Shown: positions 9,115-18,749 of the stretch, in pieces
Numbering within the stretch: position 1 is the first letter of the stretch
Layout of the letters: the number at the start of each line of letters is the position of its first letter
Assembly (NCBI RefSeq): GCF_014197105.1
Contig: NZ_JACIEV010000003.1
Coordinates: 124,001 to 188,000, forward strand
From: Sphingomonas jinjuensis
GTDB lineage: Bacteria > Pseudomonadota > Alphaproteobacteria > Sphingomonadales > Sphingomonadaceae
Length of the DNA stretch: 64,000 nucleotides
Direction: 5' to 3'
Position numbers and translations under genes: made by a program
Notes under the pieces: model-generated
What the model was told of the DNA's origin: nothing
The model's database searches: none
The model's input: only the letters and a program-made list of their open reading frames with translations

Positions 9115-9128
9115 TGACACCGGTTACC
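9115..9128 (+). promoter_or_regulatory. LacI-type operator before uxaC
   Basis: The site TGACACCGGTTACC is an imperfect palindrome around CCGG. Sixteen bases (TGACACCGGTTACCTA) are identical with the copy before the TonB receptor gene. It begins seven bases after the lacI stop and 57 bases before the uxaC start. A TTGACT at 9101 could be the -35, placing the operator over the -10 region. Confidence 0.8.
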
Positions 9129-9171
9129 TAAAACGACCGCCGCGAGATATGCCGCGCAAAGGAGAGGTGAC

Positions 9172-10614
9172 GTGACCCGGCCGTTGGAGCTTCATCCCGA
9201 TCGCCTGTTTCCCGCGGATCCCAAGACCCGCGACGTCGCCCGCGCACTGTACGCGGAGGTCGGTGGCCTGCCGATCGTCAGCCCGCACGGCCACACTGAT
9301 CCCAAGTGGTTCGCGACCGACGACAAATGGACCGACGCGACATCGCTGCTGCTGGCGCCGGATCATTATATCTATCGCATGCTCTATTCGCAGGGCATCG
9401 CGCTCGACGATCTCGCCATCCCGCATCGCGGCGGCGTGCCGGCGACCGACCCGCGCGCCGCGTGGCGGCTGTTCGCGAGCAACTATCATCTGTTCCGCGG
9501 CACGCCGTCGCGCTTGTGGGTCGACCATGTCTTCGCCGAGGTGTTCGGCTTTGACGTGGCGCTCGATGCGTCGACCGCCGACCTGTATTTCGACCGGATC
9601 AACGAGGCGCTGGCGACCGACGCCTTCCGCCCGCGCGCGCTGTTCGACCGCTTCCGCATCGACTTCCTGGCGACGACCGAGGGCGCGCACGACAGCCTCG
9701 ATTCGCACCATGCGATCCACCGGTCCGGCTGGGGCGGGCGCGTCGTCACCACCTATCGTCCCGATGGCGTGATCGACGTCGAGCATGAGCAGTTCGACGG
9801 CGCGATGAAGCGCTTCGCCGAGCTGACCGGCGAGGACGTTTATTCCTGGCGCGGATATCTGGCGGCGCATGCGAAGCGGCGCGCGGACTTCCGTGCGGCG
9901 GGGGCGACCGCGACCGACCACGGCCACCCGACTGCGGCGACCGCCAACCTTTCGCCGGTCGAGGCCGAAGCGCTGTTCGGCCGGATCGTCAGCGGCAGCT
10001 GGACGGCGGCCGATGCCGAGCTGTTCCGCGCACAGATGCTCACCGAAATGGCGAAGATGAGCGTCGAGGACGGGATGGTCATGCAGATCCATCCGGGTTC
10101 CTTCCGCAACCACAACGCCGGGCTGTTCGCGAGCCATGGCCGCGACAAGGGCGCCGATATTCCGACGCGCACCGACTATGTCCATGCGCTGAAGCCGATG
10201 CTCGACGTGGTCGGTACCGAGCGCGACCTGTCGATCATTCTCTTCACGCTCGACGAGAGCGTCTATGCGCGCGAACTGGCGCCGCTGGCGGGGCATTATC
10301 CGTGCCTGAAGCTCGGCCCCGCCTGGTGGTTCCACGACAGCCCCGAGGGGATGATGCGGTTCCGCGAGACGACGACCGAAACGGCGGGCTTTTACAATAC
10401 CGTCGGCTTCAACGACGACACCCGCGCCTTCCTGTCGATCCCGGCGCGGCACGACGTCGCGCGGCGCGTCGATTGCGCCTTCCTGGCACGGCTTGTCGTG
10501 GAACACCGTCTCGAAGATTGGGAAGCGGCGGAATTGGCGCTAGAGCTGACCAGCGGGCTCGTCCGCCGAGCCTATCGAATCGATCAACCCGAACCCGCCG
10601 CGCGCGCGGCCTGA
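9172..10614 (+). CDS. uxaC: Uronate isomerase
   Basis: A 480-residue glucuronate/galacturonate isomerase of the amidohydrolase-like superfamily. It carries the N-terminal metal site [12 protein letters not shown], the conserved [12 protein letters not shown] and [14 protein letters not shown] near residue 385. It converts glucuronate to fructuronate and galacturonate to tagaturonate in the cytoplasm. The GTG start at 9172 has a strong ribosome site (GGAGAGG). It is the first gene of the rightward operon, under the operator at 9115, and is followed after 11 bases by kduI. Confidence 0.95.
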   Translation: MTRPLELHPDRLFPADPKTRDVARALYAEVGGLPIVSPHGHTDPKWFATDDKWTDATSLLLAPDHYIYRMLYSQGIALDDLAIPHRGGVPATDPRAAWRLFASNYHLFRGTPSRLWVDHVFAEVFGFDVALDASTADLYFDRINEALATDAFRPRALFDRFRIDFLATTEGAHDSLDSHHAIHRSGWGGRVVTTYRPDGVIDVEHEQFDGAMKRFAELTGEDVYSWRGYLAAHAKRRADFRAAGATATDHGHPTAATANLSPVEAEALFGRIVSGSWTAADAELFRAQMLTEMAKMSVEDGMVMQIHPGSFRNHNAGLFASHGRDKGADIPTRTDYVHALKPMLDVVGTERDLSIILFTLDESVYARELAPLAGHYPCLKLGPAWWFHDSPEGMMRFRETTTETAGFYNTVGFNDDTRAFLSIPARHDVARRVDCAFLARLVVEHRLEDWEAAELALELTSGLVRRAYRIDQPEPAARAA

Positions 10615-10625
10615 GGAACGCCTTC

Positions 10626-11465
10626 ATGTACGACCGCACCTATTATGCCACGCATCCCGACATGATGGAGTGCGTCTCCAACGACGAGTTGCGCGACCGC
10701 TATCTGATCCAGGGTCTGTTCCGCGACGGCGAATGCGTGCTGAACTATACCCATGCCGATCGCTTCGTGATTGGCGGCGTTGCGGTCGCCGGTGCGCCGG
10801 TGAAGCTGCCCGCGCAGACCGAGCCGGCGTCGGCGGCGGGGCATCCGTTCCTCGAGCGGCGCGAGCTGGCGATCGTCAACGTCGGCGGTGTCGACGGCAC
10901 CGTCACCGTCGATGGCGAGACCTTCATGCTCGGCAAGATGGACTGCGTCTACGTCACGATGGGCGCGCAGGACGTCGAGTTCGCGGGCGAGGGCGCGCGT
11001 TTCTATTTGGCGTCGTGCCCGGCGCATAAGGGCTTCCAGACGCGCAAGCTGTCGATCGCCGACGCCAATGCGCTGGAGCGCGGCAGCCTGGCGGAATCGA
11101 ACGAGCGGACAATCTATCAGTTGGTCATCCCCGGCGTGTGCGATTCGGCGCAGCTCGTCATGGGCCTGACGGTGCTGAAGCCGGGCAGCGTGTGGAACAC
11201 GATGCCGCCGCACGTTCACGAGCGTCGCAGCGAGATCTATTTCTACTTCGACCTGGCGGGCGACCAGGGCCGCGTGATGCATTTCATGGGCGAGGGTGAG
11301 GCGATGCGCCACATCGTCGTCGGCAACGAGGAATCGGTGATCTCGCCGCCGTGGTCGATCCACATGGGTGCGGGCACGGGCGCCTATGCCTTCATCTGGG
11401 CGATGGCGGGCGAGAACCAGGATTATACCGACATGAACGTGCTGGATATCTGCCAGCTGGCGTGA
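10626..11465 (+). CDS. kduI: 5-keto-4-deoxyuronate isomerase
   Basis: A 279-residue cupin-fold enzyme of the KduI family. [14 protein letters not shown] (about residues 197-210) holds two zinc-binding His and the Glu, and the later [20 protein letters not shown] supplies the last His and the conserved C-terminus. It isomerises 5-keto-4-deoxyuronate (DKI), a product of pectin or other uronide lyase action, to 2,5-diketo-3-deoxygluconate. Its presence shows that the locus handles unsaturated uronates from polysaccharides and not only free hexuronates. It is followed by a family A repeat before kduD. Confidence 0.95.
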   Translation: MYDRTYYATHPDMMECVSNDELRDRYLIQGLFRDGECVLNYTHADRFVIGGVAVAGAPVKLPAQTEPASAAGHPFLERRELAIVNVGGVDGTVTVDGETFMLGKMDCVYVTMGAQDVEFAGEGARFYLASCPAHKGFQTRKLSIADANALERGSLAESNERTIYQLVIPGVCDSAQLVMGLTVLKPGSVWNTMPPHVHERRSEIYFYFDLAGDQGRVMHFMGEGEAMRHIVVGNEESVISPPWSIHMGAGTGAYAFIWAMAGENQDYTDMNVLDICQLA

Positions 11466-11476
11466 GGACCGACTGA

Positions 11477-11602
11477 GCCCCTCCCCTTTAGGGGAGGGGT
11501 TGGGGTGGGGACGTGCTCGTGCACCGGTCAACGCCTCACCTCGGTCACCGTATCGCCAGGACGCTACCCCACCCCCAGCCCCTCCCCTGAAGGGGAGGGG
11601 AG
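11477..11602. repeat. Palindromic repeat pair, family A, copy 1 (inside the uxaC operon)
   Basis: Two inverted units of the type CCCCTCCCCTTTAGGGGAGG plus TTGGGGTGGGG face each other with about 60 bases between. Each unit is itself a hairpin and the two units are complementary. The element fills the gap between kduI and kduD, so it is transcribed within the operon. Confidence 0.88.
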
Positions 11603-11613
11603 CAGGAATTTAC

Positions 11614-12366
11614 ATGAACCCCTTCGACCTTACCGGCCGCGTCGCGGTCGTCACCGGTGCCAATACCGGGATCGGCCAGGCGATTGCCGTGGCGTTGGCG
11701 GAGGCTGGCGCCGACGTTGCCTGCGTCGGACGAACGCCCGCTACCGAGACGGTGGAGCAGATCGCTTCGCTGGGCCGCCGCGGCGAGATCGTGTCGGCCG
11801 ACCTGTCGACGATCGAGCCGGTGAGCCGGGTCGTCGACGAGACGATCGATAAGCTCGGGCGGCTCGACATCCTGGTCAACAACGCCGGGATCATCCGCCG
11901 TGCCGATGCGGTCGACTTCACCGAGGAAGATTGGGATGCGGTGGTCGACACCAACCTGAAGTCGGTGTTCTTCCTGTGCCAGGCGGCGGGGCGGCACATG
12001 ATTGCGCAGGGTGGCGGTCGGATCATCAACATCGCGTCGATGCTGACGTTCCAGGGCGGCATCCGCGTGCCGAGCTATACCGCTTCGAAGAGCGGGATCG
12101 GCGGCCTGACCAAGCTGCTAGCCAACGAATGGGCGAAGCATGGCGTGACCGTCAACGCGATCGCGCCGGGCTATATCGCGACCAACAATACCGCCGCGTT
12201 GCAGGCGGATGCGGCGCGCAACCAGTCGATCCTCGATCGCATTCCGGCGGCACGCTGGGGCGATCCGAAGGACCTGGGCGGCGCGGCGGTGTTCCTGGCG
12301 AGCGATGCGGCGGCCTATGTCCAGGGGCATATCCTGGCGGTCGACGGCGGCTGGCTGGCGAGGTGA
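11614..12366 (+). CDS. kduD: 2-keto-3-deoxygluconate 5-dehydrogenase (KduD)
   Basis: A 250-residue classical short-chain dehydrogenase. TGANTGIGQAIA is the Rossmann glycine motif, NNAGIIRR the NNAG motif, and YTASKSG contains the catalytic Tyr and Lys. Directly following kduI, it should reduce 2,5-diketo-3-deoxygluconate (DKII) to KDG with NADH. Length fits KduD (about 253). The ATG at 11614 follows the family A repeat; the frame is open further upstream through the repeat, but that part has no family match. Confidence 0.93.
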   Translation: MNPFDLTGRVAVVTGANTGIGQAIAVALAEAGADVACVGRTPATETVEQIASLGRRGEIVSADLSTIEPVSRVVDETIDKLGRLDILVNNAGIIRRADAVDFTEEDWDAVVDTNLKSVFFLCQAAGRHMIAQGGGRIINIASMLTFQGGIRVPSYTASKSGIGGLTKLLANEWAKHGVTVNAIAPGYIATNNTAALQADAARNQSILDRIPAARWGDPKDLGGAAVFLASDAAAYVQGHILAVDGGWLAR

Positions 12367-12411
12367 TGGATTAAGCCTTCCCCGCGAGCGGGGAGGATTT
12401 GAGAGGGTGCG

Positions 12412-13422
12412 ATGGCCAAGTTCCTGGCGTTCGGCGAGATCATGCTGCGGCTCAGCCCGCCGGGACGCGAGCTGCTGATGCAGACGCCCACGCTCGACGT
12501 GTGGGTGGCCGGCGCGGAGGCGAACGTCGTCACGCAGCTGGCGCGGCTTGGCCATGACGTCGGTTTTGCGAGCCGGGTGCCGGACAACGACCTGGGACGC
12601 GCCGCCGTCGCGACGCTGCGCGGACATGGCGTCGACGTCGGCCAGATCCAGCTCGGTGGCGAGCGGATGGGGCTGTATTTCGTCACGTCGGGCGCCGGGA
12701 TGCGCGCGACCGAGGTGATCTACGACCGCGCCTGGTCGAGCTTCGCCGAGGCGCCTGCCGATGCGTGGGACTGGGACGCGATCCTGGCGGGCGTCGACCG
12801 GTTGCACCTGTCGGGGATCACCCCGGCGCTGGGTCCGGTGCCGGCACAAAGCGCGATCGCGGCGGCCGAGGCAGCAGCGGCGCGGGGCATCGCGGTATCG
12901 TTCGACGGCAATTGGCGCGGCAAGCTGTGGGCGCGATGGGACGGCGATCCGCGGGCGATCCTGACGCAGATCGTGCGGCATGCGGACCTGATGTTCGGCA
13001 ACCATCGCGACATCGCGCTGCTGCTGGGCCGCGACGATTTCGCGGGCGAGGGCGAGGATCGGCGCCGGTTGGCGGCGGAGGCCGCGTTCGATGCCTTTCC
13101 GGCGCTGCAGATGATCGCCTCGACGGCGCGGCATGTCGAGCATGTCGACCTGAACCGGCTGTCGGCGCGGATCGATACGCGCGATGGCCATGCGCAGACG
13201 GAGGAAGTCGTGCTCGCCGGGATCGTCGACCGGATCGGCGGCGGCGATGCCTTTGCGGCCGGCGTGCTGCACGGCTTGCGCAGCGGCGAGGATGCGGCGG
13301 GCGCGGCGCGGATCGGGCTGGCGGTGGCGGCGCTCAAGCATTCGCTGCCGGGTGATGCGGCGCTGTTCCGGCAGGCGGACATCGACGCGTTTCTCGAAGG
13401 CGGACTGGACGTGCGCCGGTGA
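12412..13422 (+). CDS. kdgK: 2-keto-3-deoxygluconate kinase
   Basis: A 336-residue PfkB family sugar kinase. FGEIMLRLSPPG opens the fold, and DRIGGGDAFAAGVLHGL near residue 275 is the ATP/anion-hole signature with the catalytic Asp. It phosphorylates KDG to KDPG, the convergence point of the uxa/uxu and kdu routes. It lies 45 bases after kduD, and its stop overlaps the GTG start of the esterase gene. KDPG aldolase, the next step, is not in the window. Confidence 0.94.
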   Translation: MAKFLAFGEIMLRLSPPGRELLMQTPTLDVWVAGAEANVVTQLARLGHDVGFASRVPDNDLGRAAVATLRGHGVDVGQIQLGGERMGLYFVTSGAGMRATEVIYDRAWSSFAEAPADAWDWDAILAGVDRLHLSGITPALGPVPAQSAIAAAEAAAARGIAVSFDGNWRGKLWARWDGDPRAILTQIVRHADLMFGNHRDIALLLGRDDFAGEGEDRRRLAAEAAFDAFPALQMIASTARHVEHVDLNRLSARIDTRDGHAQTEEVVLAGIVDRIGGGDAFAAGVLHGLRSGEDAAGAARIGLAVAALKHSLPGDAALFRQADIDAFLEGGLDVRR

Positions 13423-14966
13423 CGACGCGGCGGTCGCTGCTGGCGGGCGGCCTCGCGCTGACGGTGGCGAGCGCGGCACGCGGGCAGGGTGGCGCGGCGC
13501 GGGCCATGGCGCCGGCGGGCACGTTCCTCGGCGAACGGCAGGGCGGCGTCTCGGTGTTCAGGGGCATCCGTTATGGCCGTGCCGCGCGGTTCATGGCGCC
13601 GATCGCGGAACCTGCGGCGCGTGAGCCGGTGCGGGCGTTGGCGTTCGGGCCGTCGTGTCCGCAGAGCGGCGATGCGGGGGGTGAGGGGCTGTCCTTCGCC
13701 GAAGACTGCCTGACGCTCAACGTGTGGACGCCCGAGGCCGACGCGCGGGCGGCGCGGCCGGTGATGGTGTACATCCACGGCGGCGCCTATTCGTCGGGGA
13801 GTGCCAATCTGGAGCGGCAGGATGGCGTGCGCCTGGCGGAGGCCGGCGATGTCGTCGTGGTCAGCGTTAACCACCGCCTGAATGCGTTCGGTTACCTGTA
13901 TCTGGCGCGGCTCGACCCGCGCTTCGCCGACAGCGGCAATGCCGGGCAGCTCGACCTGATTCTCGCGCTCAAGTGGGTCCGCGATAACATCGCGAGCTTC
14001 GGCGGCGATCCGTCGCGGGTAATGGTGTTCGGCCAGTCCGGCGGCGGCGCGAAGATCGCGACGATGATGGCGACGCCGGCGGCAGCGGGGCTGTTCCACC
14101 GCGCCGCGACGATGAGCGGGCAGCAGGTGACGGCGTCCGGCCCGATGAACGCGACGGCGCGGACGCGGGCGTATCTGGCGAAGCTGGGCGTCGGTGAGCA
14201 CGACCTGGCGCCGCTGCTGGCGATGCCGACCGAGCGGCTGGTCGAGGCGCTGGCGGCGACCGATCCGGTGCTGGGCGGCGGCGTGTATTTCGGGCCGGTG
14301 CTCGACATGCGTTCGCTGCAGCGACATCCGTTCTGGCCCGACGCGGCACCGCAGTCGCTCGGCATTCCGATGATGCTCGGCAACACGCACGACGAGACGC
14401 GGGCGTTCATCGCCCCCGACGGGCCGAAGGTGCGGGGATTGTCGTGGGACAATCTGGCCGAGTGGATCGCGCCCGAGCTGCGCATCGATGTGCTGCCCGA
14501 ATGGGTGGTGGCGGAGTATCGGCTGCGCTTTCCGCAGATGACGCCGACCGACGTCTTCTATGACGCGACGACGTGCGGGCGCAGCTGGCGCGGGCAGGTG
14601 ATCGAGGCCGAGGCGCGGGCGCGCGCCGGGGCGCCGGCTTGGGTGTATCAGGTCGACTTCGCGGCGCGGACCGAGCCGGCGCGCGGGGCGTTCCATTCGA
14701 TCGATATCGCGCTGGTGTTCGGGACGTTGGCGGCGAAGGGGGCACTGACGGGGACCGGCGCCGACGCGCGGGCGGCGAGTGCGGCGATGCAGGCGGCGTT
14801 CGTGTCGTTCGCGCGGACGGGTGATCCGGGGGCGGCGTGGCCGCGCTACGACCTCGACCGGCGGGCGACGATGGTGTTCGACGTGCGCACCCATGTCGAG
14901 GACGATCCGCGGCGGTGGCAGCGCGAGCTGTTCGCGCGGGTGCCGTATATCCAGCCGGGGACGTGA
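13419..14966 (+). CDS. Exported carboxylesterase, type B family
   Basis: A 515-residue carboxylesterase type B. TRRSLLAGGLALTVASAARG at the N-terminus looks like a twin-arginine signal. The oxyanion loop is HGGAYSSGS, the nucleophile Ser sits in FGQSGGGAK near residue 205, and late acid and His residues follow (FHSIDIALVFG). The start GTG overlaps the kdgK stop (GTGA), so it belongs to the rightward uronate operon. In this setting it may remove methyl or acetyl groups from pectin or other uronide fragments in the periplasm; the substrate is inference. Confidence 0.85.
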   Translation: MTTRRSLLAGGLALTVASAARGQGGAARAMAPAGTFLGERQGGVSVFRGIRYGRAARFMAPIAEPAAREPVRALAFGPSCPQSGDAGGEGLSFAEDCLTLNVWTPEADARAARPVMVYIHGGAYSSGSANLERQDGVRLAEAGDVVVVSVNHRLNAFGYLYLARLDPRFADSGNAGQLDLILALKWVRDNIASFGGDPSRVMVFGQSGGGAKIATMMATPAAAGLFHRAATMSGQQVTASGPMNATARTRAYLAKLGVGEHDLAPLLAMPTERLVEALAATDPVLGGGVYFGPVLDMRSLQRHPFWPDAAPQSLGIPMMLGNTHDETRAFIAPDGPKVRGLSWDNLAEWIAPELRIDVLPEWVVAEYRLRFPQMTPTDVFYDATTCGRSWRGQVIEAEARARAGAPAWVYQVDFAARTEPARGAFHSIDIALVFGTLAAKGALTGTGADARAASAAMQAAFVSFARTGDPGAAWPRYDLDRRATMVFDVRTHVEDDPRRWQRELFARVPYIQPGT

Positions 14967-14985
14967 CGCGGCGTCTCGGTCAACA

Positions 14986-15067
14986 CGTCATGCTCAACTT
15001 GTGTCAGCATCTGGGGCCACGGGCGTGCGCAATCGGGGGAGATGCTGAAACAAACTCAGCATGACGG
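14986..15067. repeat. Palindromic repeat pair, family E, copy 1
   Basis: CGTCATGCTCAACTTGTGTC facing GATGCTGAAACAAACTCAGC about 40 bases later: two inverted units of the AGATGCTGAAAC...TTCAGCATGACG type. It lies between the convergent esterase and cupin genes, so it could end transcription from both sides. Confidence 0.85.
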
Positions 15068-15081
15068 ATTGAGGGTTAGAA

Positions 15082-15513
15082 TTACGGCCGGGGCGCGGCC
15101 TTCACCGGATAGGACACGATCAGCACCAGCGGGGCCTTGCCCAGCTGGCGGATGCCCACCGTCGCGCCGTCGTAGAGATAGGCCGCCATACCCGGCGTCA
15201 GGCGGCGCTTGTCCGTGCCCGACTGGACCTCGCCCTCGCCCGACAGGACGTAATAGACCTCGTCATGCGCCAGCGGATGAAGGCCGATCGCGCCGCCGGG
15301 GTGGAGGACGCGCTTGCGGAATTCCATCGTCCGGCCCGGCACCGAATCGCTGATGCGATAGGCAGTGCTGGTCCCAATGTTGCCATGCGGCGTCGGTTCG
15401 TCGCGACGCACGTCGTTCTCAGCGACGACGATCATCGCACGAGGCTGTTGCGGTGCGTGTGTGGGTGCCATCGCCTGGAGGGCGCCGAAGACCAGAATAC
15501 CGAGCCCGTTCAT
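15082..15513 (-). CDS. Cupin-domain protein, possibly exported
   Basis: A 143-residue single-cupin protein. The core is HPGGAIGLHPLAHDEVYYVL (His, His and Glu in cupin motif 1) followed by GEGEVQ and the second motif PGMAAYLYDGATVGIRQLG. The N-terminus (MNGLGILVFGALQAMA) is hydrophobic and may be a signal peptide. I chose the ATG at 15513, seven bases after GGGAG; ATG 15519 is also possible. It diverges from the TonB receptor gene and shares its operator region. KdgF, a small cupin that opens unsaturated galacturonate, is a functional parallel, but I cannot assign KdgF from the sequence alone. Confidence 0.75.
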   Translation of the reverse strand: MNGLGILVFGALQAMAPTHAPQQPRAMIVVAENDVRRDEPTPHGNIGTSTAYRISDSVPGRTMEFRKRVLHPGGAIGLHPLAHDEVYYVLSGEGEVQSGTDKRRLTPGMAAYLYDGATVGIRQLGKAPLVLIVSYPVKAAPRP

Positions 15514-15541
15514 CGTCATCTCCCGTGTCCAAACTGCCATA

Positions 15542-15570
15542 TTGACATGTAGGGACGCTCGCCACATTGT
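15542..15570 (+). promoter_or_regulatory. Putative promoter of the TonB receptor gene
   Basis: TTGACA (15542-15547) and CATTGT (15565-15570) are 17 bases apart. The operator at 15574 would then overlap the transcription start, the usual place for repression. This leaves a leader of about 200 bases before the receptor gene. Confidence 0.5.
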
Positions 15571-15573
15571 CTT

Positions 15574-15587
15574 TGACACCGGTTACC
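15574..15587 (+). promoter_or_regulatory. LacI-type operator before the TonB receptor gene
   Basis: TGACACCGGTTACC, identical to the site before uxaC and extending to 16 identical bases. It links the receptor, and perhaps the divergent cupin gene, to the uronate regulon. Confidence 0.8.
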
Positions 15588-15648
15588 TAGGCGACACAAG
15601 GTCCGGTGGCGGAGCGCCCGAAAGAGGCGACGCGTCGGGAGAGGAACG

Positions 15649-15702
15649 ATGACGGCAGCGCATGCCGGCAACCCAACCCACTCCCCATCCGGTCGCGATT
15701 GA
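15649..15702 (+). CDS. Possible 17-residue leader ORF before the TonB receptor gene
   Basis: An ATG eight bases downstream of the start of GGGAGAGGAACG opens a short frame (MTAAHAGNPTHSPSGRD) that ends at a TGA at 15702, about 75 bases before the receptor start. The ribosome site is stronger than that of many real genes here. It may be a regulatory leader peptide or chance. Confidence 0.35.
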   Translation: MTAAHAGNPTHSPSGRD

Positions 15703-15776
15703 CGGTCGGCAGCCCACAATCGGCGCCGACGTCGGCATGATGTGGCGACAGCGGTCGTCGAAGGGGAGTGAGGCTG

Positions 15777-18749
15777 ATGAAGACCATGTCCATGCTGGGT
15801 GGCGCGTCGATCGCCGCGCTGACGGTTGCGGCACTGATGCCGACGGCCGTGATCGCGCAGGCGGCGCATGTGCCCGCGACGCAGACGCCCGGTTCGCCGA
15901 CCCATACCGATCCCGCTCCGGCACAGACCGCGGTCGTGCCTGCCGATTCCACCGTGACCGCAGGCGATCCGGCCGCAGTGACGGCCCCGCAGAGCGCGGA
16001 AGATCAGGTGGCCGACAATCCCGCGGACATCGTCGTCACGGGGTTCCGCAAGTCGCTCGACGCCGCACTGTCGGTGAAGCGCCAGTCGGTATCGGCAGTC
16101 GATGCGATCGTGGCCGAAGACATCGCCAAATTTCCCGACCAGAACCTTGCCGAATCGCTGCAGCGCATTCCCGGCATCTCGATCCAGCGCGACGCCGGCG
16201 AAGGCCGCGCGATCACCGTGCGCGGTCTGGGCGCGCAGTTCACCCGCGTCCGCGTCAACGGGCTCGAGACGGTCGCGACCTCGACCGACGGCGCCAGCGC
16301 CAACCGCGATCGTGCGTTCGATTTCAACGTGTTCGCATCCGAGCTGTTCAACTCGATCGTCGTCCACAAGACGGCCGAGGCCAGCCTCGACGAAGGCTCG
16401 CTGGGTGCGGTGGTCGACCTCAACACCGGCAATCCGCTGGGCGGCAAGACCGGGCTGACGGTCGTCGGTTCGGCGGTGGCGACGTACAACGACCTGTCGA
16501 AGAACACGCGGCCGCGGCTCGCCGGGCTGATCTCGTACAAGTCGCCCGACGGACGCTTCGGCGCGGCGGTGTCGGCGGCCTATCAGAAGACCGACAATCT
16601 CGAGCTGGGCAACAATACCGTCCGCTGGGCGCAGGCGCGGTTCGATTCGGTCAATGGCACGCCGTGCTTCTTCAATTCGGCGACGGGCACGACGCGGGTG
16701 CAGAATACCGGCGGCACCTATCGGTCGAGCAGCGCGTGCGACCAGGCGGCGTTGTCGTTCCACCCGCGCATCCCGCGCTACGGCGAGGTGTTCCACGGCC
16801 GCGAGCGGCTTGGCCTGACCGGCAGCGTCCAGTTCGAGCCGAGCGACAGCACCAAGCTGTCGGTCGACGCGCTCTATTCGCGCTTCACCGAGAAGCGCGA
16901 AGAGAAGTGGGGCGAGGTTTTGCTGCGCAGCAACGAGCGGTCGATCGACGTGGTCAACCCCGTCTACGACAGCAACAACAACATGATCTCGGCGACGCTG
17001 AACGATGCGTGGGTCCGCACCGAGCATTATCTGCGCCAGTCGAAGACCGAATTCTATCAGGTTGGCGGCAGCTGGGATCAGGATGTCGGCGACCGCTTCC
17101 GCTTCACGCTGATGGGCGGCGTGTCGCAGTCGGACGCGTCGATCCCGGTCGAGACGACCTTCGTGTTCGATGACCGCGACGCGCAGAACTACAGCTACGA
17201 CTACACCGACTCGCGGCATCCCAAGCTGACGTTCGGCACCAGCGTGACCGATCCCGCCAATTTTCAGCTGGCCGAAATCCGCGACCGGCCGTCGGCGACG
17301 GTCAACAAGTTCCGTACCGCGCAGTTGCGCACGGAATGGGACGTGGTGCCCGATGCCTTCCAGCTGAAGACCGGCGCGGTGTGGCGGCGGTTCGAGTTCG
17401 ATACCAAGGGCTACACGCGCGATACCGTGGTATGCCCGACGCGGACGACGGCCGGACCCGATGCGGTGCTGGGTACGATCACCTGTACGCCGTCGTCGGT
17501 GTTCGGTGCCAATGCGGTGTACGGTTTCCCCGCGGGCAACCTGGGCGAGCTGTTCACGCTGGGCAATGCCGGCCAGCCGTCGGGCACGACGACGCAGTTC
17601 CTGATCCCCAACATCGATGCCGCGGCCAAGTACACCAACCTGTACAGCCGACCGCTGGCGGTCGATGCGGGCAATATCCGCAACGTCGTCGAGGAAGTGA
17701 CGGGCGGCTATCTCCAGGCCGACGTGAAGGGCGACATTCTGAGCCTGCGCTATGCGGCGAATGCGGGCGTTCGTTACGTCCACACGTCGCAGACCTCGAC
17801 CGGGCTGAACAACGGCGTCGCGGTGACGGTGGACCGGTCGTACGACGACTGGCTCCCGGCCCTGAACGTCGCGCTTTTCCCGACCGAGAAGGTGATCGTC
17901 CGCGGCGCCGTATCTAAGGTCATCACGCGGCCGACGCTCGGCAACCTGACGCCGGGCGGCTCAGTCGACGGGTTCAACTATCGCATCAGCTTCGGCAACC
18001 CGCAGCTCGATCCGTTCCGCGCGACGTCGTACGACCTGGCGGCGGAATATTATTTCGCGCCACAGTCGATCTTCTCGGTCGCGATCTTCAAGAAGACGGT
18101 CGACAGCTTCCCGGTGTCGGTGACGCAGACCGGCACCTATGCATCGACCGGGCTGCCGCTGTCGATCATCCCGCCGTCGTCGCCTGCCGCCTCGAACCCA
18201 GAAGGGCAGCTGTGGACGATCAATTCGATCACCAACGGCACCGGGGCCGACCTGAAGGGGCTGGAGGTGTCGCTGCAGTCGACGTTCCGCTTCCTGCCGG
18301 GGTTCCTGAAGAACTTCGGCGTGCTGGCGAACGCGACCTTCATCGGATCGAACGCGACCTACACGCAGAGCGGGCCGGCGGTGGTGCCGGGCGGTGGCCT
18401 CGTCAACGTCAGCCGCACCGAGACGCTCTACGGCCTGTCGAAGCGGGCGTATAACGGCACGCTGTACTACGAGGACTCGCGCTTCTCGGCGCGCGGCTCG
18501 ATCAGCTATCGCGGGCCGTATATCGATGGCTCGTCGGGCACCGGTAACGTGTTCGAAGGCTATAACTCGACGATCAACGTCGACGCCTCGCTCCGCTATC
18601 GCGTGACGTCGTGGGCGGAGGTGTCGCTGGAGGGCACGAACCTGACCGACACCTATCGCGACCGCTACACCGATCTCGATGCCAACCGTAACTATGAGTA
18701 CAACCACTTCGGCCGTACGATCCTGGCCGGTGTTCGGTTCAAGATGTGA
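15777..18749 (+). CDS. TonB-dependent receptor of the uronate locus
   Basis: A 990-residue outer-membrane receptor. A signal peptide (residues about 1-22) is followed by an Ala/Pro-rich stretch, a TonB box (DIVVTGFRKSL), a plug (FPDQNLAESLQRIPGISIQR, then RGLGAQFTRVRVNGLE) and a large barrel ending in HFGRTILAGVRFKM with terminal Phe-Lys-Met. This matches receptors that import oligosaccharides in sphingomonads. I prefer ATG 15777 (GGGGAG eight bases upstream) to the GTG at 15768. The operator upstream and the downstream esterase suggest that it imports oligo-uronides. Its stop overlaps the hydrolase start. Confidence 0.92.
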   Translation: MKTMSMLGGASIAALTVAALMPTAVIAQAAHVPATQTPGSPTHTDPAPAQTAVVPADSTVTAGDPAAVTAPQSAEDQVADNPADIVVTGFRKSLDAALSVKRQSVSAVDAIVAEDIAKFPDQNLAESLQRIPGISIQRDAGEGRAITVRGLGAQFTRVRVNGLETVATSTDGASANRDRAFDFNVFASELFNSIVVHKTAEASLDEGSLGAVVDLNTGNPLGGKTGLTVVGSAVATYNDLSKNTRPRLAGLISYKSPDGRFGAAVSAAYQKTDNLELGNNTVRWAQARFDSVNGTPCFFNSATGTTRVQNTGGTYRSSSACDQAALSFHPRIPRYGEVFHGRERLGLTGSVQFEPSDSTKLSVDALYSRFTEKREEKWGEVLLRSNERSIDVVNPVYDSNNNMISATLNDAWVRTEHYLRQSKTEFYQVGGSWDQDVGDRFRFTLMGGVSQSDASIPVETTFVFDDRDAQNYSYDYTDSRHPKLTFGTSVTDPANFQLAEIRDRPSATVNKFRTAQLRTEWDVVPDAFQLKTGAVWRRFEFDTKGYTRDTVVCPTRTTAGPDAVLGTITCTPSSVFGANAVYGFPAGNLGELFTLGNAGQPSGTTTQFLIPNIDAAAKYTNLYSRPLAVDAGNIRNVVEEVTGGYLQADVKGDILSLRYAANAGVRYVHTSQTSTGLNNGVAVTVDRSYDDWLPALNVALFPTEKVIVRGAVSKVITRPTLGNLTPGGSVDGFNYRISFGNPQLDPFRATSYDLAAEYYFAPQSIFSVAIFKKTVDSFPVSVTQTGTYASTGLPLSIIPPSSPAASNPEGQLWTINSITNGTGADLKGLEVSLQSTFRFLPGFLKNFGVLANATFIGSNATYTQSGPAVVPGGGLVNVSRTETLYGLSKRAYNGTLYYEDSRFSARGSISYRGPYIDGSSGTGNVFEGYNSTINVDASLRYRVTSWAEVSLEGTNLTDTYRDRYTDLDANRNYEYNHFGRTILAGVRFKM

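Noticed and set aside
15082..15513. Naming the cupin gene kdgF
   Set aside because: The cupin core fits but the protein has a hydrophobic N-terminus and no KdgF-specific stretch that I can recognise; context alone is not enough.
15516..17783. 755-codon frame on the - strand opposite the TonB receptor gene
   Set aside because: Arg/Asp-rich low-complexity product antisense to a clear receptor gene; a G+C-driven shadow.
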